Shown here piece after piece: positions 1 to 11,158 of a DNA stretch of 64,000 bases. The stretch comes from Macrosoma leucophasiata (Eukaryota; Arthropoda; Insecta; Lepidoptera; Hedylidae), in assembly GCA_036365455.1 (NCBI GenBank), contig JAWQUS010000025.1:24092001-24156000 (forward strand). The letters are read 5' to 3'. Below the pieces are notes generated by a model. That model did no database searches and had not been told where the DNA came from. It saw only the letters and a list, made by a program, of their open reading frames with translations. The stretch's first letter is position 1. Every line of letters starts with the position of its first letter. The position numbers and the translations under genes are program-made.

Positions 1-530
1 AAAGTAATGTTCAGGGGTATCATTTGGTACGGAACCCTCGGAGCGCGAGTCCAGCTAGCACTTCAACTTTTTTATTTACTTGTCTACGAAGGAACTTGTG
101 GAGGAACGGGTGGAAGTGTTCCTCCGACGAAAAGGGAGGATCTTCCGACCAGGCGAGGTGATAGCGCCTGGCGGGCCGCGCCCCAACCATTGACGTTGGG
201 AAGTTGTATATATGCCAACTCTTGAGAAATCTTCGCATGTGCGATGTAATTCGAATGCACGCCATCTATCGTACTAGACAAGTACTGTGAGGTTTCATCT
301 GTGTTCCACTAGTTGGCGCCTTAATGTAGTGGACGCTACAAACTCGTTCAATATTTCCTATAGGCGATAGATTAATACCTGTGGCGTAGCTGTAGCTTAC
401 TTTCAGATGTTCCCTGCTGCGTTGATGTAGTTATTTGAAGTAGATAAATAACATGTTCTATCTTTTTAGGTTAGTGTTTGTCATTTCTTATTTCTCATAA
501 CACTCAATATATCATAATAAAATAATTTTT
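1..530. other. Repeat-like DNA, no gene recognised
   Basis: The first 60 bases contain a tggtacggaaccct motif like the gggttccgta ends of lepidopteran interspersed repeats (compare family E). A GC-richer block at about 85-300 has short ORFs on both strands but no domain I recognise. The rest is AT-rich with nothing further seen. Confidence 0.4.
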
Positions 531-820
531 ACTGGTGGTAGAGCTCCAGTGACGGAGTTCGCGGGCGTAGGCACCACCGCATTACCTAATATACTTGCCG
601 TTAAATGGTAGTGTTCAGCACTATCGTGTTTCGGTCAGGTGGTAATGTACGGCCCTGTAATTTCCGGCACAGAGGCATAACACCTAATGCCTCAGGAGTG
701 GCAGCGCATTTGCATTTTGACCTCTGGTCATTGTGTGGGTGTCTATAGGCTGCAGTCATCACTTAACATCAATGTGAACTGCACGCTTGTTTGCCACTTT
801 TATTACATTAAAAAAAAAAA
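531..820 (+). mobile_element. Family A SINE-like repeat, full length
   Basis: Has the standard 5' head (actggtggtagagctcc), the internal cagcactatcgtg block, the CR1-type tail (atcacttaacatcaatg) and a terminal A10 run. No coding capacity. See the entry at 57752 for the family description. Confidence 0.85.
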
Positions 821-915
821 CCAAGTAGGAGAGAGATCTTTTTCTCTTTTACTTATAAATACAATTGTGATTGCATTTTCAGTACAAAAAATTGAGTTTG
901 ATTGTTTTTCGTTTC

Positions 916-1524
916 TTTTTAGGATTACGTAGTAAACAAGGAACCCTTATAGTTTCGCCATGTCCGTCTGTCTGTCTGTCTGTCTCTCTGTCCGCGGTTT
1001 AGCGTAAAAGCTATTGGTAATAGAGACTTGAAATTTGGCACAAGTATACACCTCAATCACGCCGACAAAATGGTAAAATAAAAAACAGGGTACCTCCCCT
1101 ACATATAACGTGCGGATATTTTTTTTCGTTTTCTACATAGTGTGAGGTATCGTCGGATAGGTCTTTCAAAATGTTAGAGGGATGCCAATATCATTTTTGG
1201 ATTTAGTTAACTCTACGTGACTTATTAAGCTTTAAGGTGCCATTTTTCGTAAGATTCAAGTGTGTTTCCTCTCTACCAACTAAACGGTTGATGTTAGAAA
1301 TTCATACGTTACGGCAATAGTAGCTACATTTACCGAAATTAAAAGGATGCATATCACACCTAAGTTGGATTTACAAGCTTGCGAATAATCGTCGACCGAA
1401 CATAATACTCGATTTTTTTTAACAACTCCATAAAAATATTTCTGTACCTACTTTTTTCATTTTATTAATCAAACCTGAACACTAGAACCCTACGCTGCGC
1501 GTGGCCCGACATGCACTTGACCGC
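916..1524 (+). repeat. Family E interspersed repeat, copy 1
   Basis: Starts with aggattacgtagtaaacaag, has a (tgtc)n microsatellite, and ends ccctacgctgcgcgtggcccgacatgc-like sequence. Two other copies lie at 10491 and 38343. Shared blocks such as cgttacggcaatagtagc and aaattaaaagg are well conserved although no ORF is present. The right end, read in reverse, resembles the common lepidopteran motif ggccaagtgcgagtcgg...gggttccgta. Class unknown. Confidence 0.7.
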
Positions 1525-1996
1525 TTTTATATCATGATGTGTCACACAAGTATTTTCCGGTTAGTGAACACTATAGCACAATATAGATTGTGACTATAGT
1601 CTTTAAAATATTTTTTTATACTGACCACCAAGTGCTCTGTCTGTAGGCAGTACTACGAGTATTAACTCTTAAACTTGAACTTAGCTTTATTATTTTTCCT
1701 TAAATTGTTTCAGTCAAATTCTTTTGCGTAAGGTGGATAATTCAGTGCTTATGAATTTTAACTACATATTCTAGAACAAATTATTTTGTGGAATAAAAAA
1801 TTTACAGCTTATAAGCTACATACTAAAATTTCTTCCTTCGTTCTTTAAAACCTGGAGATATTTTACGAGATGTACCTACTCAAGAAATTGGTTGTTTTAC
1901 GGTGTAAGACGGCGCATGAATATGCATATTATATACTAACGCAGATAAAGATTGATGAGATACGCAAACTGAGAGTCAAGGTCATCATAATTTCAT
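1525..1996. other. AT-rich DNA, nothing recognised
   Basis: No ORF of note, no recognisable repeat end and no RNA gene seen. Confidence 0.5.
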
Positions 1997-2278
1997 ACTG
2001 GTGGTACAGCTCCGGTGACGGAGCTCGCGGGCGTAGGCACCACCGCATTACGAAATATACTTGCTGCTTAATGGTAGTGTTCAGCACTATCGTGTTCCGG
2101 TCAGGTGGTAATATACGACTCTGTAATTTCCGACACAGACGCACCTTAGGCCTCGGGAGTGGTAACGCATCTGCATTTTGACTTTGGTCTTTGTGTGGGT
2201 GTCTATAGGCTGCAGTCATCACTTAACATCGATGTGAGATGCATGCTTGTTTGCCACTAACATAAAATAAAAAAAAAA
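1997..2278 (+). mobile_element. Family A repeat, variant subfamily
   Basis: Full-length copy with subfamily differences (cgaaatatacttgctgctta, cacagacgcaccttagg) shared with the minus-strand copy at 58109. The two probably descend from one source variant. Ends in an A-rich tail. Confidence 0.85.
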
Positions 2279-2308
2279 TTAAAGAGAATCTTATCTTAAG
2301 ATGATAAT

Positions 2309-2545
2309 GGCGTAGGCACCACCGCATTACCTTATATACTTGCCGCTAAATGGTAGTGTTCAGCACTATCGTGATCCGGTCAGGTGGTAATGTACGGCCC
2401 TGTAATTTCCGGCACAAAAGCATAACACCTTATGCCTCAGGAGTGGTAACGCATCTGAATTTTGACCTCGGTCTTTGTGTGGGTGTTTATAGGCTGCAGT
2501 CATCACTTAATGCATGCTTGTTTGCCACTTCAAAAAGAAACAAAA
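2309..2545 (+). mobile_element. Family A repeat, 5' truncated
   Basis: Begins at gcgtaggcaccaccgc, so about 37 bp of the head are missing. The tail is shortened and ends ttgccacttcaaaaag. Confidence 0.8.
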
Positions 2546-2594
2546 CTTTGACAAATTATGTACACATACCTTCGTCATAAATCACTTTATTTAT

Positions 2595-2695
2595 AGGTGA
2601 AAACCGCATGAAAATTCATACAGTAGCCTTAAGTTATCGTGAACAACATACAGACACGCGGCGGCAGACTCTGTTTTATAATATGTATAGATTTT
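2595..2695 (+). repeat. Interspersed repeat 3' end (D/F-like)
   Basis: The stretch aggtgaaaaccgcatgaaaa...acagacacgcggc...ataatatgtatagat has the form of lepidopteran repeat ends that finish in tataagtatagat. The head is absent. Assignment is by general resemblance only. Confidence 0.4.
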
Positions 2696-2895
2696 GGCTC
2701 AAACAAAACCATACCCGATCGTTTCAGGTATTTTATATTCACAATACTACCAAAACATTCCTGAATTCGAACTACCAACCGGGGTATAGTTCCAATAAAA
2801 AAGTTATAATACGCGCTAGGTCGTTGCGGGGCCTTTGTAATATGTCTATTGGGATCTTTGTGTATTTGCTAAATCTACTCAAATATTCAAAAATT

Positions 2896-3261
2896 GAAGC
2901 GCGCATGGCCCGGGGGCTGGTGTAAATCTTAAGCGATCTACTCGGTCAAGCACTACGGGCGCGGTCGGGTAGTGTGATGAGTGACCGCTAGTGGCAAATT
3001 AAATGCACGTGTCCGTGCTTCGGAGGGCACGTTAAGCCGTCGGTCCAGGTTGCTATCGATAGATAGCAGTCGTTAAACCTTGTCGGAGGCCTTATGGGCG
3101 GTTTGAAAATATCCGACAGCGGGTTGGCCACTAACCCACCCACCTCCACCAATCCGCATTGGAGCAGCATGGTGAAGTAAGCTCCAGGCCTCCCCCCAAA
3201 AAGGGGAGAGACTCGTTCCCAGCAGTGGGACGTTTAATGGGTTGCCATTATTATTATTATC
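2896..3261 (+). mobile_element. Family B 5S-rRNA-derived SINE, near full length
   Basis: Reads from gaagcgcgcatggcc through the 5S-like segment (caagcactacgggcgcggtc...gatgagtgaccgc) to cccagcagtgggacg and an (att)n tail. Differs slightly from other copies (one base lost in the gctggtgtaaatcttaagcg segment). See the entry at 56616. Confidence 0.85.
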
Positions 3262-3284
3262 AAAATTATAATTATTATTAAAAT

Positions 3285-3385
3285 CGGCGAGAACGATGAA
3301 TGTGGAAGATGCACGGGCGATGTGACAGGACCGGGCTGTCTGGCGCTCCACTCTCTCTGCCTACCCCGTAAGGGGTTATGACGTT
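3285..3385 (+). pseudogene. RTE-like LINE ORF2 C-terminal relic
   Basis: Translates as MNVEDARAM*QDRAVWRSTL followed by SAYPVRG, matching the relics at 52713 and 7718 (MKVDEAREVCQDRDIWRSTL). This is the style of RTE-like LINE C-termini (QDR.xW). One internal stop is visible. Only about 33 codons remain. Confidence 0.5.
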
Positions 3386-3454
3386 TGTGTTTTAGGGCAA
3401 CGTAGTAAACTGAATTTAAATAGGATATGATTTCATTTAAACTACAATAAATGG

Positions 3455-3545
3455 AGTTATTCAACAATAATGGTACAGAAATTAAAGAAATGAAAATGGA
3501 AAGGAAAATTTGACTTCAGACAGTGATAGAACCTGGGATCTTAGG
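3455..3545 (-). mobile_element. Family H tRNA-like SINE fragment
   Basis: Reverse complement of the H tail (tttctttccattttcatttctttaatttc) plus a degraded tRNA-like head; gacttcagac and aacctgggatc are the remains of the acceptor and B-box regions. Confidence 0.5.
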
Positions 3546-3652
3546 TTAATCAGTTCAGACGCTTTTCTTATTTTTTTTTTTTGATAATGTACGAAATTCT
3601 GATGCACAACAGAGACCTTAGTTTTAACGTCTGTGTAATAGTTATTACGGGG

Positions 3653-3980
3653 CCGTATAATAATGGCTACCCATTATATGTCCCACTGCTGGGCACTAGT
3701 CTCTATCTTTTGAGGGGAGGCCTGGAGCTAACTCCAGCACCCTGCTCCAATGCGGATTGTTGGAGATACGAGTTAGTGGCCAACCCGCTGTCAGATGTTT
3801 TCAAAGGTCTTCGACAAGGCTTAACAACCGGGACCGACGGCTTAACGTGCCCACCGAAGCACGGAAACGGGCATTTTAATTTGCCACTAGCGCTCACAGA
3901 TCACACACCCGACCGCGCCTGTAACTCTTACCCTAGTAGATCGCTTATGATCTACACCAGCCGCGAGGCTACCCCATCCA
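3653..3980 (-). mobile_element. Family B SINE, diverged copy
   Basis: Minus-orientation copy: starts (on plus) at taataatggctacccattat and ends in the degraded 5S-like head (agcgctcacagatcacac...agatcgcttatgatctac). It is clearly older than the copies at 40409 and 56616. Confidence 0.8.
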
Positions 3981-4003
3981 TGTGACACCACCACTCCATT
4001 ATA

Positions 4004-4380
4004 TTACCATCTAACCGGAATATCGTGGGTGTTTGCATGTATACTGGTGGTAGAGCTCCAGTGACGGAGCTCGCGGGCGTAGGCACCACCGCATTACCTA
4101 ATATACTTGCCGCTAAATGGTAGTGTTCAGCACTATCGTGTTCCGGTCAGGTGGTAATGTACGGCCCTGTAATTTCCGGCACAGAGGCATAACACCTTAG
4201 GCCCCAGGAGTGGTAACGCATCTGCATTTTTACCTCTGGTCATTGTGTGGGTGTCTATAGGCTGCAGTCATCACTTAACATCAATGTGAACTGTATGCTT
4301 GTTTGCCACTTTTAAAACTATTTAAAAAAAAAAAAGTGCTTGAATGCATGCATTTATCTCTGCGTACCAAATGGGTGATT
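4004..4380 (+). mobile_element. Family C SINE 3' part split by a family A insertion
   Basis: Left piece (about 4020-4042, atcgtgggtgtttgcatgtat) and right piece (about 4336-4380, gcttgaatgcatgcatttatc) are contiguous in intact C copies such as 16618. The family A copy at 4043-4335 lies exactly between them. Confidence 0.7.
4043..4335 (+). mobile_element. Family A repeat, full length, nested in family C
   Basis: Canonical head and a 12-base A tail. It interrupts the 3' region of a C SINE, so it is the younger insertion. Confidence 0.85.
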
Positions 4381-4689
4381 ATAGAGCTAAAATTATAGAC
4401 ATCACCTAATACGCGACGTTCAATATCTTACGGGATTACTTATTTGCGTGAATGTATACCTTTTGCGTCTGCCGCCTGCTTTTCGGAACACAAGACATGC
4501 CAAAAATTACCAGTGTTGGCAACTCCTAAAGTTATCACATTCATTCCTGAAAATCATCATTTATTGTGGAAAAAATTTCGTTTTCATAAAAGTACTATTT
4601 GCAAAAAAAGTCTAAGCAAAACGCGCGAATCATAAAAAAATCGACTAGGCTTGTATTTTTCTTACAATTTCCCTACATCTATAATATAA

Positions 4690-4846
4690 AAATAAGTCGG
4701 GTTTTCCTTCCTGACGCTATAACTCCAGAACGCAAGAACCGATTTCGACGGTTTTGCATTCGTTGGAAAGGTCTCGGGCTCCGTGAGGTTTATAGTGAAG
4801 AAAATTCAGGAAAAATTTCAACGCGGGCGAAGCCGCGGGCAACTCC
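4690..4846 (-). repeat. Family D-related repeat end
   Basis: Ends acgcgggcgaagccgcgggca, the reverse complement of the D head type. The body (aactccagaacgcaagaaccgatttcgacgg) is typical of this repeat class. No TIR partner seen. Confidence 0.5.
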
Positions 4847-5325
4847 AAGTAACCTCTAAAAATCTCTTACGTTTTGTCAAACTTTTATGATTCAGAATTA
4901 TCATACGTTCCGTACGTCCAGATAAGTGTCGTACGTTGAAATTACGAAAATTTCATGAAATGGTATTATTCTCGATTTTCTTTAACCGTGGCCCTAGCGA
5001 AAGTCGTAATACCGAGAGCCACTGTAAATTTCACTTTGTAAGTGCTAATTTTGAATACTCGGTTGTAAAATCTGGTCTCGCAGGAACATTATCCGGACTT
5101 ATTACAACCGGGTCGCACTCTTAGAGGAATTTCGTGAAGATTTATATCTTGCACTATTTGGCGAGACAAATGCCGGTTAAATATGTTTTCCTTTGTCTTT
5201 AGAATTATTTATGTCCTTAAGTAAGATTATCTTAACAGTAATATAGATACTTGTACTTAAATCAATTCAAATAATTTTATTGGAGAGCATAGTAAAGTCG
5301 TCCAGTGACCACATCGAACTATAAA
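4847..5325. other. AT-rich DNA, nothing recognised
   Basis: The ORF at 4936-5124 has no recognisable domain. The tail end of the neighbouring G SINE may extend down to about 5260. Confidence 0.4.
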
Positions 5326-5542
5326 ATAAAAAAAATATGTATTAAATACGCTTATACTCATACCCTCACATAAGGTATAAACCTGTGTTGTGGGTGCCGT
5401 TGTACACATACAACACATAACACCCAGACCCGAACCAAATTTCTGTAGGCCATACAAATATTTGTCCCGGTGCGGGGATCGAACCCACGTCCCTTTGAAT
5501 CAAACGGTCATCTCACACCGCTGGACCAACCGAGTCATCAAA
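5326..5542 (-). mobile_element. Family G tRNA-derived SINE
   Basis: On the minus strand it reads gactcggttggtccagcggtgtgag...gtgggttcgatccccgcaccggg. This is a tRNA-like head with an A box (ttggtccagcgg) and a B box (ggttcgatccc), followed by a body also seen at 9926 (tgtacaacggcacccac, gtttata). The tail may extend to about 5260 (ccaataaaattatttgaattg). Confidence 0.75.
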
Positions 5543-5552
5543 ATGCTAATGA

Positions 5553-5622
5553 CATTTTTTAATGTAACGACGGTAGCAAACAATCATGCAGTGCACGTGG
5601 ATGTTAAGTGATGACTGTAGCA
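5553..5622 (-). mobile_element. Family A 3' fragment
   Basis: Only the CR1-type tail remains (gcaaacaatcatgcag...gttaagtgatgactg), directly beside the G SINE. Confidence 0.6.
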
Positions 5623-6598
5623 ATCCGTTGATTTAATCGAATATTCAACTCATTTTGTAGTATTTTGAAAGTCTTCATCAAAATCGAAATAGAAATAGAA
5701 AATATTTTTATTTCGAATAGATCTTTACAGATACTTTCAAAACGTCAATAAATCATAAACTACTTAGAGCGAATAACCATTACATATAGTAAAAGCAAAA
5801 TCATATATTAATAGTAAATTAAAAATTAAAATTTAAACTATTTGGTTAAAACATAATAATCATAAAATTTTTCAATTCCTTCAATGATAATAAATGAAGA
5901 AAAAGAAAAACTTATTCGTCAAGATCAATGTTATTCACTTAGCAGAGTTCCAAGTGCAGTCACTACTAAGAAGAACTCCGCTACCCAACAAACTCAGTAA
6001 GAGCTCTTTTAAATGAGAGCTTAAATCTAGTACAGATTATCGTGAAAAATCAAATAATGTCAACGTCCATAGCATAGATGCAAATAAACTGCTATCTACT
6101 AAATGTGATGTAGCCCCTGCAAACCAGAACAGACCAGTCCCCACCAACAGCACCCGTTCACGAGTATGACGCATGTGACAGCCATTGCCCTCCTCGATCA
6201 TTTTAGAGGGAAGTGAACAACCCGCCACACGACGCTGCCAAAGGCAAAGACATTTAAGCGTGCATGACTGAAATATATGTGTTATCATAATTTTCGTGCA
6301 AAATCTTCTTGTTTCGGAATTATGTGTATGAAATAATGTAGGTCAACGTTGCATGTAAACAATACAATGCAAACAATAGCCTTACCCGAAGCTTTTAAGC
6401 ATAAAGCATATGCGGAACCACTTAGTAGGGTAATTGTATCCATTATCTTAGGCTAGTGATGTGTCTGATACCCGATGTTATCTGTGATACCCAAAATCCA
6501 CAAATGTTTTTTCTAAAACGAAAAGTGACAAAGAAGCTTAGAGTTTTATTTGAAGGTTGGTTCTATGATTACTATCACAGAGCAAGTAGTAGGTTTTT
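5623..6598. other. AT-rich DNA, nothing recognised
   Basis: The ORF at 6037-6288 (minus, 83 codons) and the one at 6456-6656 show no known domain and no supporting context. Confidence 0.45.
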
Positions 6599-6816
6599 AA
6601 TATACTTGGCGCTAAATGGCAGTGTTCAGCACTATCGTGTTCGGGTCAGGTGGTAATGTACGGCCCTGTGATTTCTGGCACAGAGGCATAACACCTTAGG
6701 ACTCAGGAGTGGTAGCGCATCTGCATTTTGAACTTGGTCTTGTGGGTGTCTATTGGCTGCAGTCATCACTTAACATCAATGTGACATGTTTTTTTGCCAC
6801 TTCCATAACATAAAAA
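6599..6816 (+). mobile_element. Family A repeat, 5' truncated
   Basis: Begins at aatatacttggcgctaaatgg. CR1-type tail and a short A run present. A weak second tail-like fragment follows at about 6825-6930 (gggaacgcatctgtcgtttg). Confidence 0.8.
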
Positions 6817-7183
6817 GGACGTTAACTGTGGGAACGCATCTGTCGTTTGTCTTCTGGTTTTCGTGAAGGACCATCCATTTGAACAGCATGCTTCTTTTTT
6901 GGCCACATGTAGGCGGCATGTCTCGAAACGGCCCTTATCTACTTCACCGGGCAATCGGCAGAAGGCGCTCTCAGCCTAAATAAAGTTAGCTCAACTGCCT
7001 AAAGTAGACCCCTGTGAGTTCAAACCCCAGATAAGAGCGTTGCGGTAGAACACATAAGACATATGCAATTAGAGTCGGCACTGCATGGATGTTTTCCACT
7101 GGCATTACATTAAAATGTGGTGCAAAAGGGACCCCCTTTTTCAGGGTCTCTTCAATAACTTTGCTTTATTCAAGGTAAAAAAA

Positions 7184-7494
7184 ACGTAACTTCACGCCTG
7201 CAATCCCCGAAGGGGTAGGCAGAGGCAAATGCATGCGTTCAATCATACATGCAAACATCCACGACTCGCCGGTTACGTTTTGGCCCATGTAACAGGTGGC
7301 GAACCTGTTGCCATCTCCGGGCACATTACCAAACTCCGGGGTACTGGGAAACTTCCAGAAAATAAAAAAAAAACCAATAGAAGCACAGATAAAGGATTTT
7401 AAACCGCTATCTCTGATAGTCCCCGACCCGGGAATCGAACCCAGGAACTCCAGCGTAATAGTAGTGGCCTGCTACCACTACGCTACTGAGGCAG
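7184..7494 (-). mobile_element. Family C tRNA-derived SINE
   Basis: Complete minus-strand copy: tRNA-like head at the right end (actgcctcagtagcgtagtgg; B box in gggttcgattcccggg), middle gttacgttttggcccatg, and left 3' end cccgaaggggtaggcag. The A box is slightly degraded (tagcgtagtgg). Confidence 0.8.
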
Positions 7495-7717
7495 TTAATT
7501 TATTCAAGGTAGATTATACGTTTATTACTTGATCTAAAATGTAATACAAAATTAAATAACAACAAAGATTCGGGAACTAGATTCGGTGGTTAGATTCGGT
7601 TGTTAGATTCGGTAGCTAGGTTCGGTAGTTAGATTCCGTGATAGTCGCGCTCGCCTATTGAAGGTCCTTATATACCTAGTCTAACGGTACTTCTGCTTTA
7701 CTATTGTCGTCACTAGG
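7495..7717. repeat. Short imperfect tandem repeat near 7568-7640
   Basis: Four to five imperfect ~16 bp units of the type agattcggtagttagattcgg. No gene seen. Confidence 0.5.
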
Positions 7718-7797
7718 TGCTTGCCGCGGTCTTAACATACCTCCCGTGCTTTATCTACATTCATCGTTCTCTTCATACATGCCCGCCGATTCAAAAA
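7718..7797 (-). pseudogene. RTE-like LINE ORF2 C-terminal relic
   Basis: The minus strand encodes MNVDKAREVC*DRGK, aligned with the relics at 3285 and 52713. Too short to be functional; contains a stop. Confidence 0.45.
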
Positions 7798-8389
7798 ACT
7801 TTGACCCCACCCTCAGACATTAGAGACCTTATCTTTCTACCTGGTAACTTTTAATTGGAACATTTCATTACTGAAATTTATCGTCTGGGAAAAAAAAAAT
7901 GCCATTAGTTCAACAAACAGGGTTCCAAAAAAAATACATTTCATTTATTAAATTTGTACAACATACATTTGGTTTTGAATCGGGCTGGTACATTATTAGA
8001 GTAATTAACAAGAATGACTAAATCTTCGATGTCCTAACCATAGCCACACCGTGGAAACGCCGCTAAAATTCCATACTAACGCTCAATTTGGTCTTTATTT
8101 ATTTAAGGAAACTTACAGCTTTTGTAACACATATGATCATAGTAGGACATGAATAATTCATTAGCCAAAATAGTTCCAATGCTAAAAATAACATAGCGAA
8201 GACTACACAATTTTGAATAAATTTTAGTACATTCAACAAATTTAAATTCAAATACAAATAACTTTTTTGTGCATATACAATACATGAAAAAGTTATTTGT
8301 AGGAAATAGAGAAAAGTAAACTTTAGGTATTAACTTTTTTCACAGATAGAGTAAAATTACACAGATTGCAGTTGAACATGTCAATGTGA
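7798..8389. other. AT-rich DNA, nothing recognised
   Basis: No domain, repeat end or RNA gene seen. It flanks the 3' side of the minus-strand LINE and may include its 3' UTR. Confidence 0.4.
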
Positions 8390-9785
8390 TTCTATCGTTT
8401 ATTATGTATGTTGCAAGCTCTGACCAAAAATCTATTTTTAGCATAGTTTGTTCTACAATTTGGAGTTGTAAAAACTGAAAAAACCGCATTGGAGCGAATA
8501 TTCACCTTGGGACACCTAAATAATACCCGGTTCATAAGAAATTGAGAATCTATATGATTATTAATTATCTTGAATAGAAATATTTGATCTCTGTGCTCAC
8601 GTCTTAATTTTACTGTTTGTAGTAGTGCAGTAGAGTTTTTGAATATGTGACCTAAGCGTCTTAAAAACTTATACTGTATACGTTCTACCTGATCTATATA
8701 GGTTGATCTATATGGGTTCCATACTGTAGATGCATACTCTAAATGAGTTCTGACTAATGAGTTATATAACATTACTAGCGGCCCGCCCCGGCTTCGCCCG
8801 CGCTGCTCTGCTCCTATTAGTCATAGCGTAATGTAAGCTATCCTATCTCTCAAGTTGGATCGAACTGCACATGGTGTGCGAATTTTATTATAATCGGTTA
8901 AGTGGCTTAGGAGTCCATTGAGGACAAACATTGTGACACGAGATTTATATATATTAAGATGTAGGTATTGATATTTTTAAAATCTTTACACTGCCGGAAC
9001 ACAAAACCCAACATTCTGTAAGCTCTAGATGTCGCCCTGTTTATATGAGAAGCAAAGTGTAATTCACAATCCAAATACACTCCTAGGTCTCTGACCTCAC
9101 TCACTCTTTCGATTGAAATATCATTAAGCGTATAATTGTAAGATATTGGTTGCCTTTTACGGGAATATGTTATTATGTGACATTTACTAATATTCAATTT
9201 TAGATTATTAAGAGAACAATATTCAAAAAATTTATTTAATTCATCTTGAAAAAATTGACAGTGTGCAACAGATTTAACTAAAGTGATTATTTTTGTATCA
9301 TCAGCAAATAATAATGCTTTAGAATGAAGAAAACAATGCATAACATCGTTAATAAATATGTTAAAAAGAAGTGGACCAAGGTGGGAGCCCTGAGGCACGC
9401 CGGACGTGATGGGAACAAAACTAGATGTATAACCCTTGACCGCTACAGCTTGGGACCTTTCGCGTAAATAAGAGGTTAACCATCTTAGGAGATCACCGTG
9501 TATACCAAGCTTCTCTAATTTCGTTATTAACAGATTGTGTGATATTTTATCAAATGCTTTAGAGAAATCTGTATACACGGCATCTACCCCCTCTCCATTG
9601 CCTCCAAAGCCACATCCAAAAAATCACAGAGATTCGATTCTGTAGAGCGGCCAGAGATGAAGCCGTGTTGGTTAGGTATTATTAAAGGTCTAATTACCGG
9701 GAAAAGGGAATCGTAAATTATCTTCTCAAAAAGTTTAGGCACTACAGAGAGTTTGGAAATACCACGATAATTTGCGATTTGATAA
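8390..9785 (-). pseudogene. Jockey/CR1-group LINE reverse transcriptase, broken
   Basis: Minus-strand relic of an ORF2. From about 9785 downward it reads NYRGISKLSVVPKLFEKI, then YTDFSKAFDKISHNLL (first catalytic Asp), SGVPQGSHLGPLLFNIFIND, LLFADDTKI (catalytic FADD), NLKLNISKC, DLGVYLDCELHFASHI and, below the insertion, YNSLVRTHLEYASTVWNPY. The protein shifts frame near 9590, in a G-rich run: upstream DFLDVALEAMERG is in a different frame from downstream VDAVYTDFSKAFD. A ~185 bp family K repeat interrupts it at 8774-8958. The endonuclease and the first third of the protein are missing (5' truncation near 9785, with stops upstream). The clade call, jockey superfamily (Jockey/CR1 group), comes from motif style; a finer call is not possible by eye. 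Not functional. Confidence 0.85.
8774..8958 (-). mobile_element. Family K retroposon inserted in the LINE
   Basis: The minus strand reads aaatctcgtgtcacaatg...cctcaatggactcctaagcc...cgcgggcgaagccgggg...ccgctagt. This pattern is common in arthropod genomes. It splits the RT coding sequence between ...DFKNINT and YNSLVR, so it is younger than the LINE. I could not settle its target duplication. Confidence 0.6.
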
Positions 9786-9925
9786 TTTTATTACACAGAC
9801 ATCCATCAGTGACGTGTATTTACACGTGAAATTACCAACCGTCGCCCATAAGAGGTTGGGTGATGCGGGGAAATCGGGCGGAACGTCGAAGTGTCCATTC
9901 TAATTATACGTAGTATTATTACATT

Positions 9926-10096
9926 TTGACGACCCGGTTAGTCCAGCGGTGTGAGATGACCGTTTGATTCGAAGGGTCGCGGGTTCGATCCCCGCACCGG
10001 GACAAATATTTGTATGTGTTGTATGTGTACAACGGCACCCACGACACAGGTTTATAATTACTGTGGGGCTGTGAGTGTAAGCGTATTTTTTTTTAT
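9926..10096 (+). mobile_element. Family G tRNA-derived SINE
   Basis: tRNA-like head gacccggttagtccagcgg...gcgggttcgatccccgcaccggg, with an A box (ttagtccagcgg), a B box (ggttcgatccc) and matching CCCGGT/ACCGGG acceptor ends. The body tgtacaacggcacccacgac ends in a T-rich run. Matches the copy at 5326-5542. Confidence 0.8.
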
Positions 10097-10409
10097 ATTC
10101 TCTGCCATAGCCAATAATCGTCATTCAATCTTATAATCCGATTTTAATACCCAATTATTTTCCATCGGTCTTGATTTCGGGATTCCTGTCACATCCCTAA
10201 CAACCTTCAATTGTCTCAAGAAATGCGTAGCATAGCGGATAGGAATTAGATTAATGGTAGTGGGAAATGCGAATTAAGATGATTATAATGATTATAATTC
10301 GGCGGTTTAGGGTTGCAGTGGTAAGAAGTTTGTTTCGAAACTTCAGTTTTTTTGTCGAATTATAGTATAGTCTATACCACTTGTAAACATAACAGGAGAA
10401 TTGAGGATG
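10097..10409. other. AT-rich DNA, nothing recognised
   Basis: Short ORFs on the minus strand only. No domain or repeat end seen. Confidence 0.4.
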
Positions 10410-10488
10410 GTTGCATGTATTATTGTACGCATGCATTTACCTCTGCCTACCCTTTCGGGGATTACAGGCGTGATTTTACATTACGTTT
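10410..10488 (+). mobile_element. Family C 3' fragment
   Basis: Contains gcatgcatttacctctgcc and ttcggggattacaggcgtg, the last ~75 bp of family C. Confidence 0.7.
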
Positions 10489-10490
10489 TT

Positions 10491-11158
10491 AGGGTTGCGT
10501 AGTAAATAAGGAATTGAAAACCCTTATAGTTTCGCCATGTCCGTCCGTCTGTCTGTCTGTCTGTCTGTCCGTCCGTCCGCGGTTTAGCTCAAAAACTATT
10601 AGTACTAGAGGCTTGAAATTTATCACAAGTATACACCTTAATTACGCCGACAAAGTGGTAGAATAAAAACGTGAAAAAATTTTTTTTAGGGTAACCTCCC
10701 CTACTAGTAACGCGCGGATATTTTTTTTATTTTCGATTTTCATATAGTGTGGGGTATTGTTGGATAGGTCTTTTAATCTTCTTTAAATTTAAAGGTCTTA
10801 AAATATTATGGGTGTGCGAACATCTTTATTCGATTTAGTTCACTGTTCGTGACTTATTAAGCTTTAAAGTGCAAATTTTCGTTAGACTCAAGTGTCCCTC
10901 CCCCTCCTACAGACTAAATGGTTGTTGTTAGAAATTCAAACGTTACGGCGATAGTAGCTACATATAACGAAATTAAAAGGAAAACTATCACACCTGAGTT
11001 GGCTCTGCAAGTTTGCGAGTAATATTCGACCAAATGTATTTTACTAGAAAATTTCGAACAACTAGATAGAAAATATTTATTTTTTTTTTTCATTACATCT
11101 CTTACTCTGTAACTACGGAACCCTACCGTGGTGGCCCGACACGCACTTGACCGTTTTT
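10491..11158 (+). repeat. Family E interspersed repeat, longest copy
   Basis: Runs from tagggttgcgtagtaaataagg, through (tctg)n and gtccgtccgtccgcgg, to ccgtggtggcccgacacgcacttgaccg and a poly(T). Same order of conserved blocks as the copies at 916 and 38343. Non-coding; class unknown. Confidence 0.75.

Noticed and set aside
2062..2181. Recurrent short ORFs with MVVFSTIVFRSGGNV-like starts at many positions
   Set aside because: They are all frame translations of family A repeats, not genes.
9926..10000. Possible tRNA gene with a good B box
   Set aside because: Found again at 5326-5542 in reverse with the same non-tRNA body; it is a SINE head.
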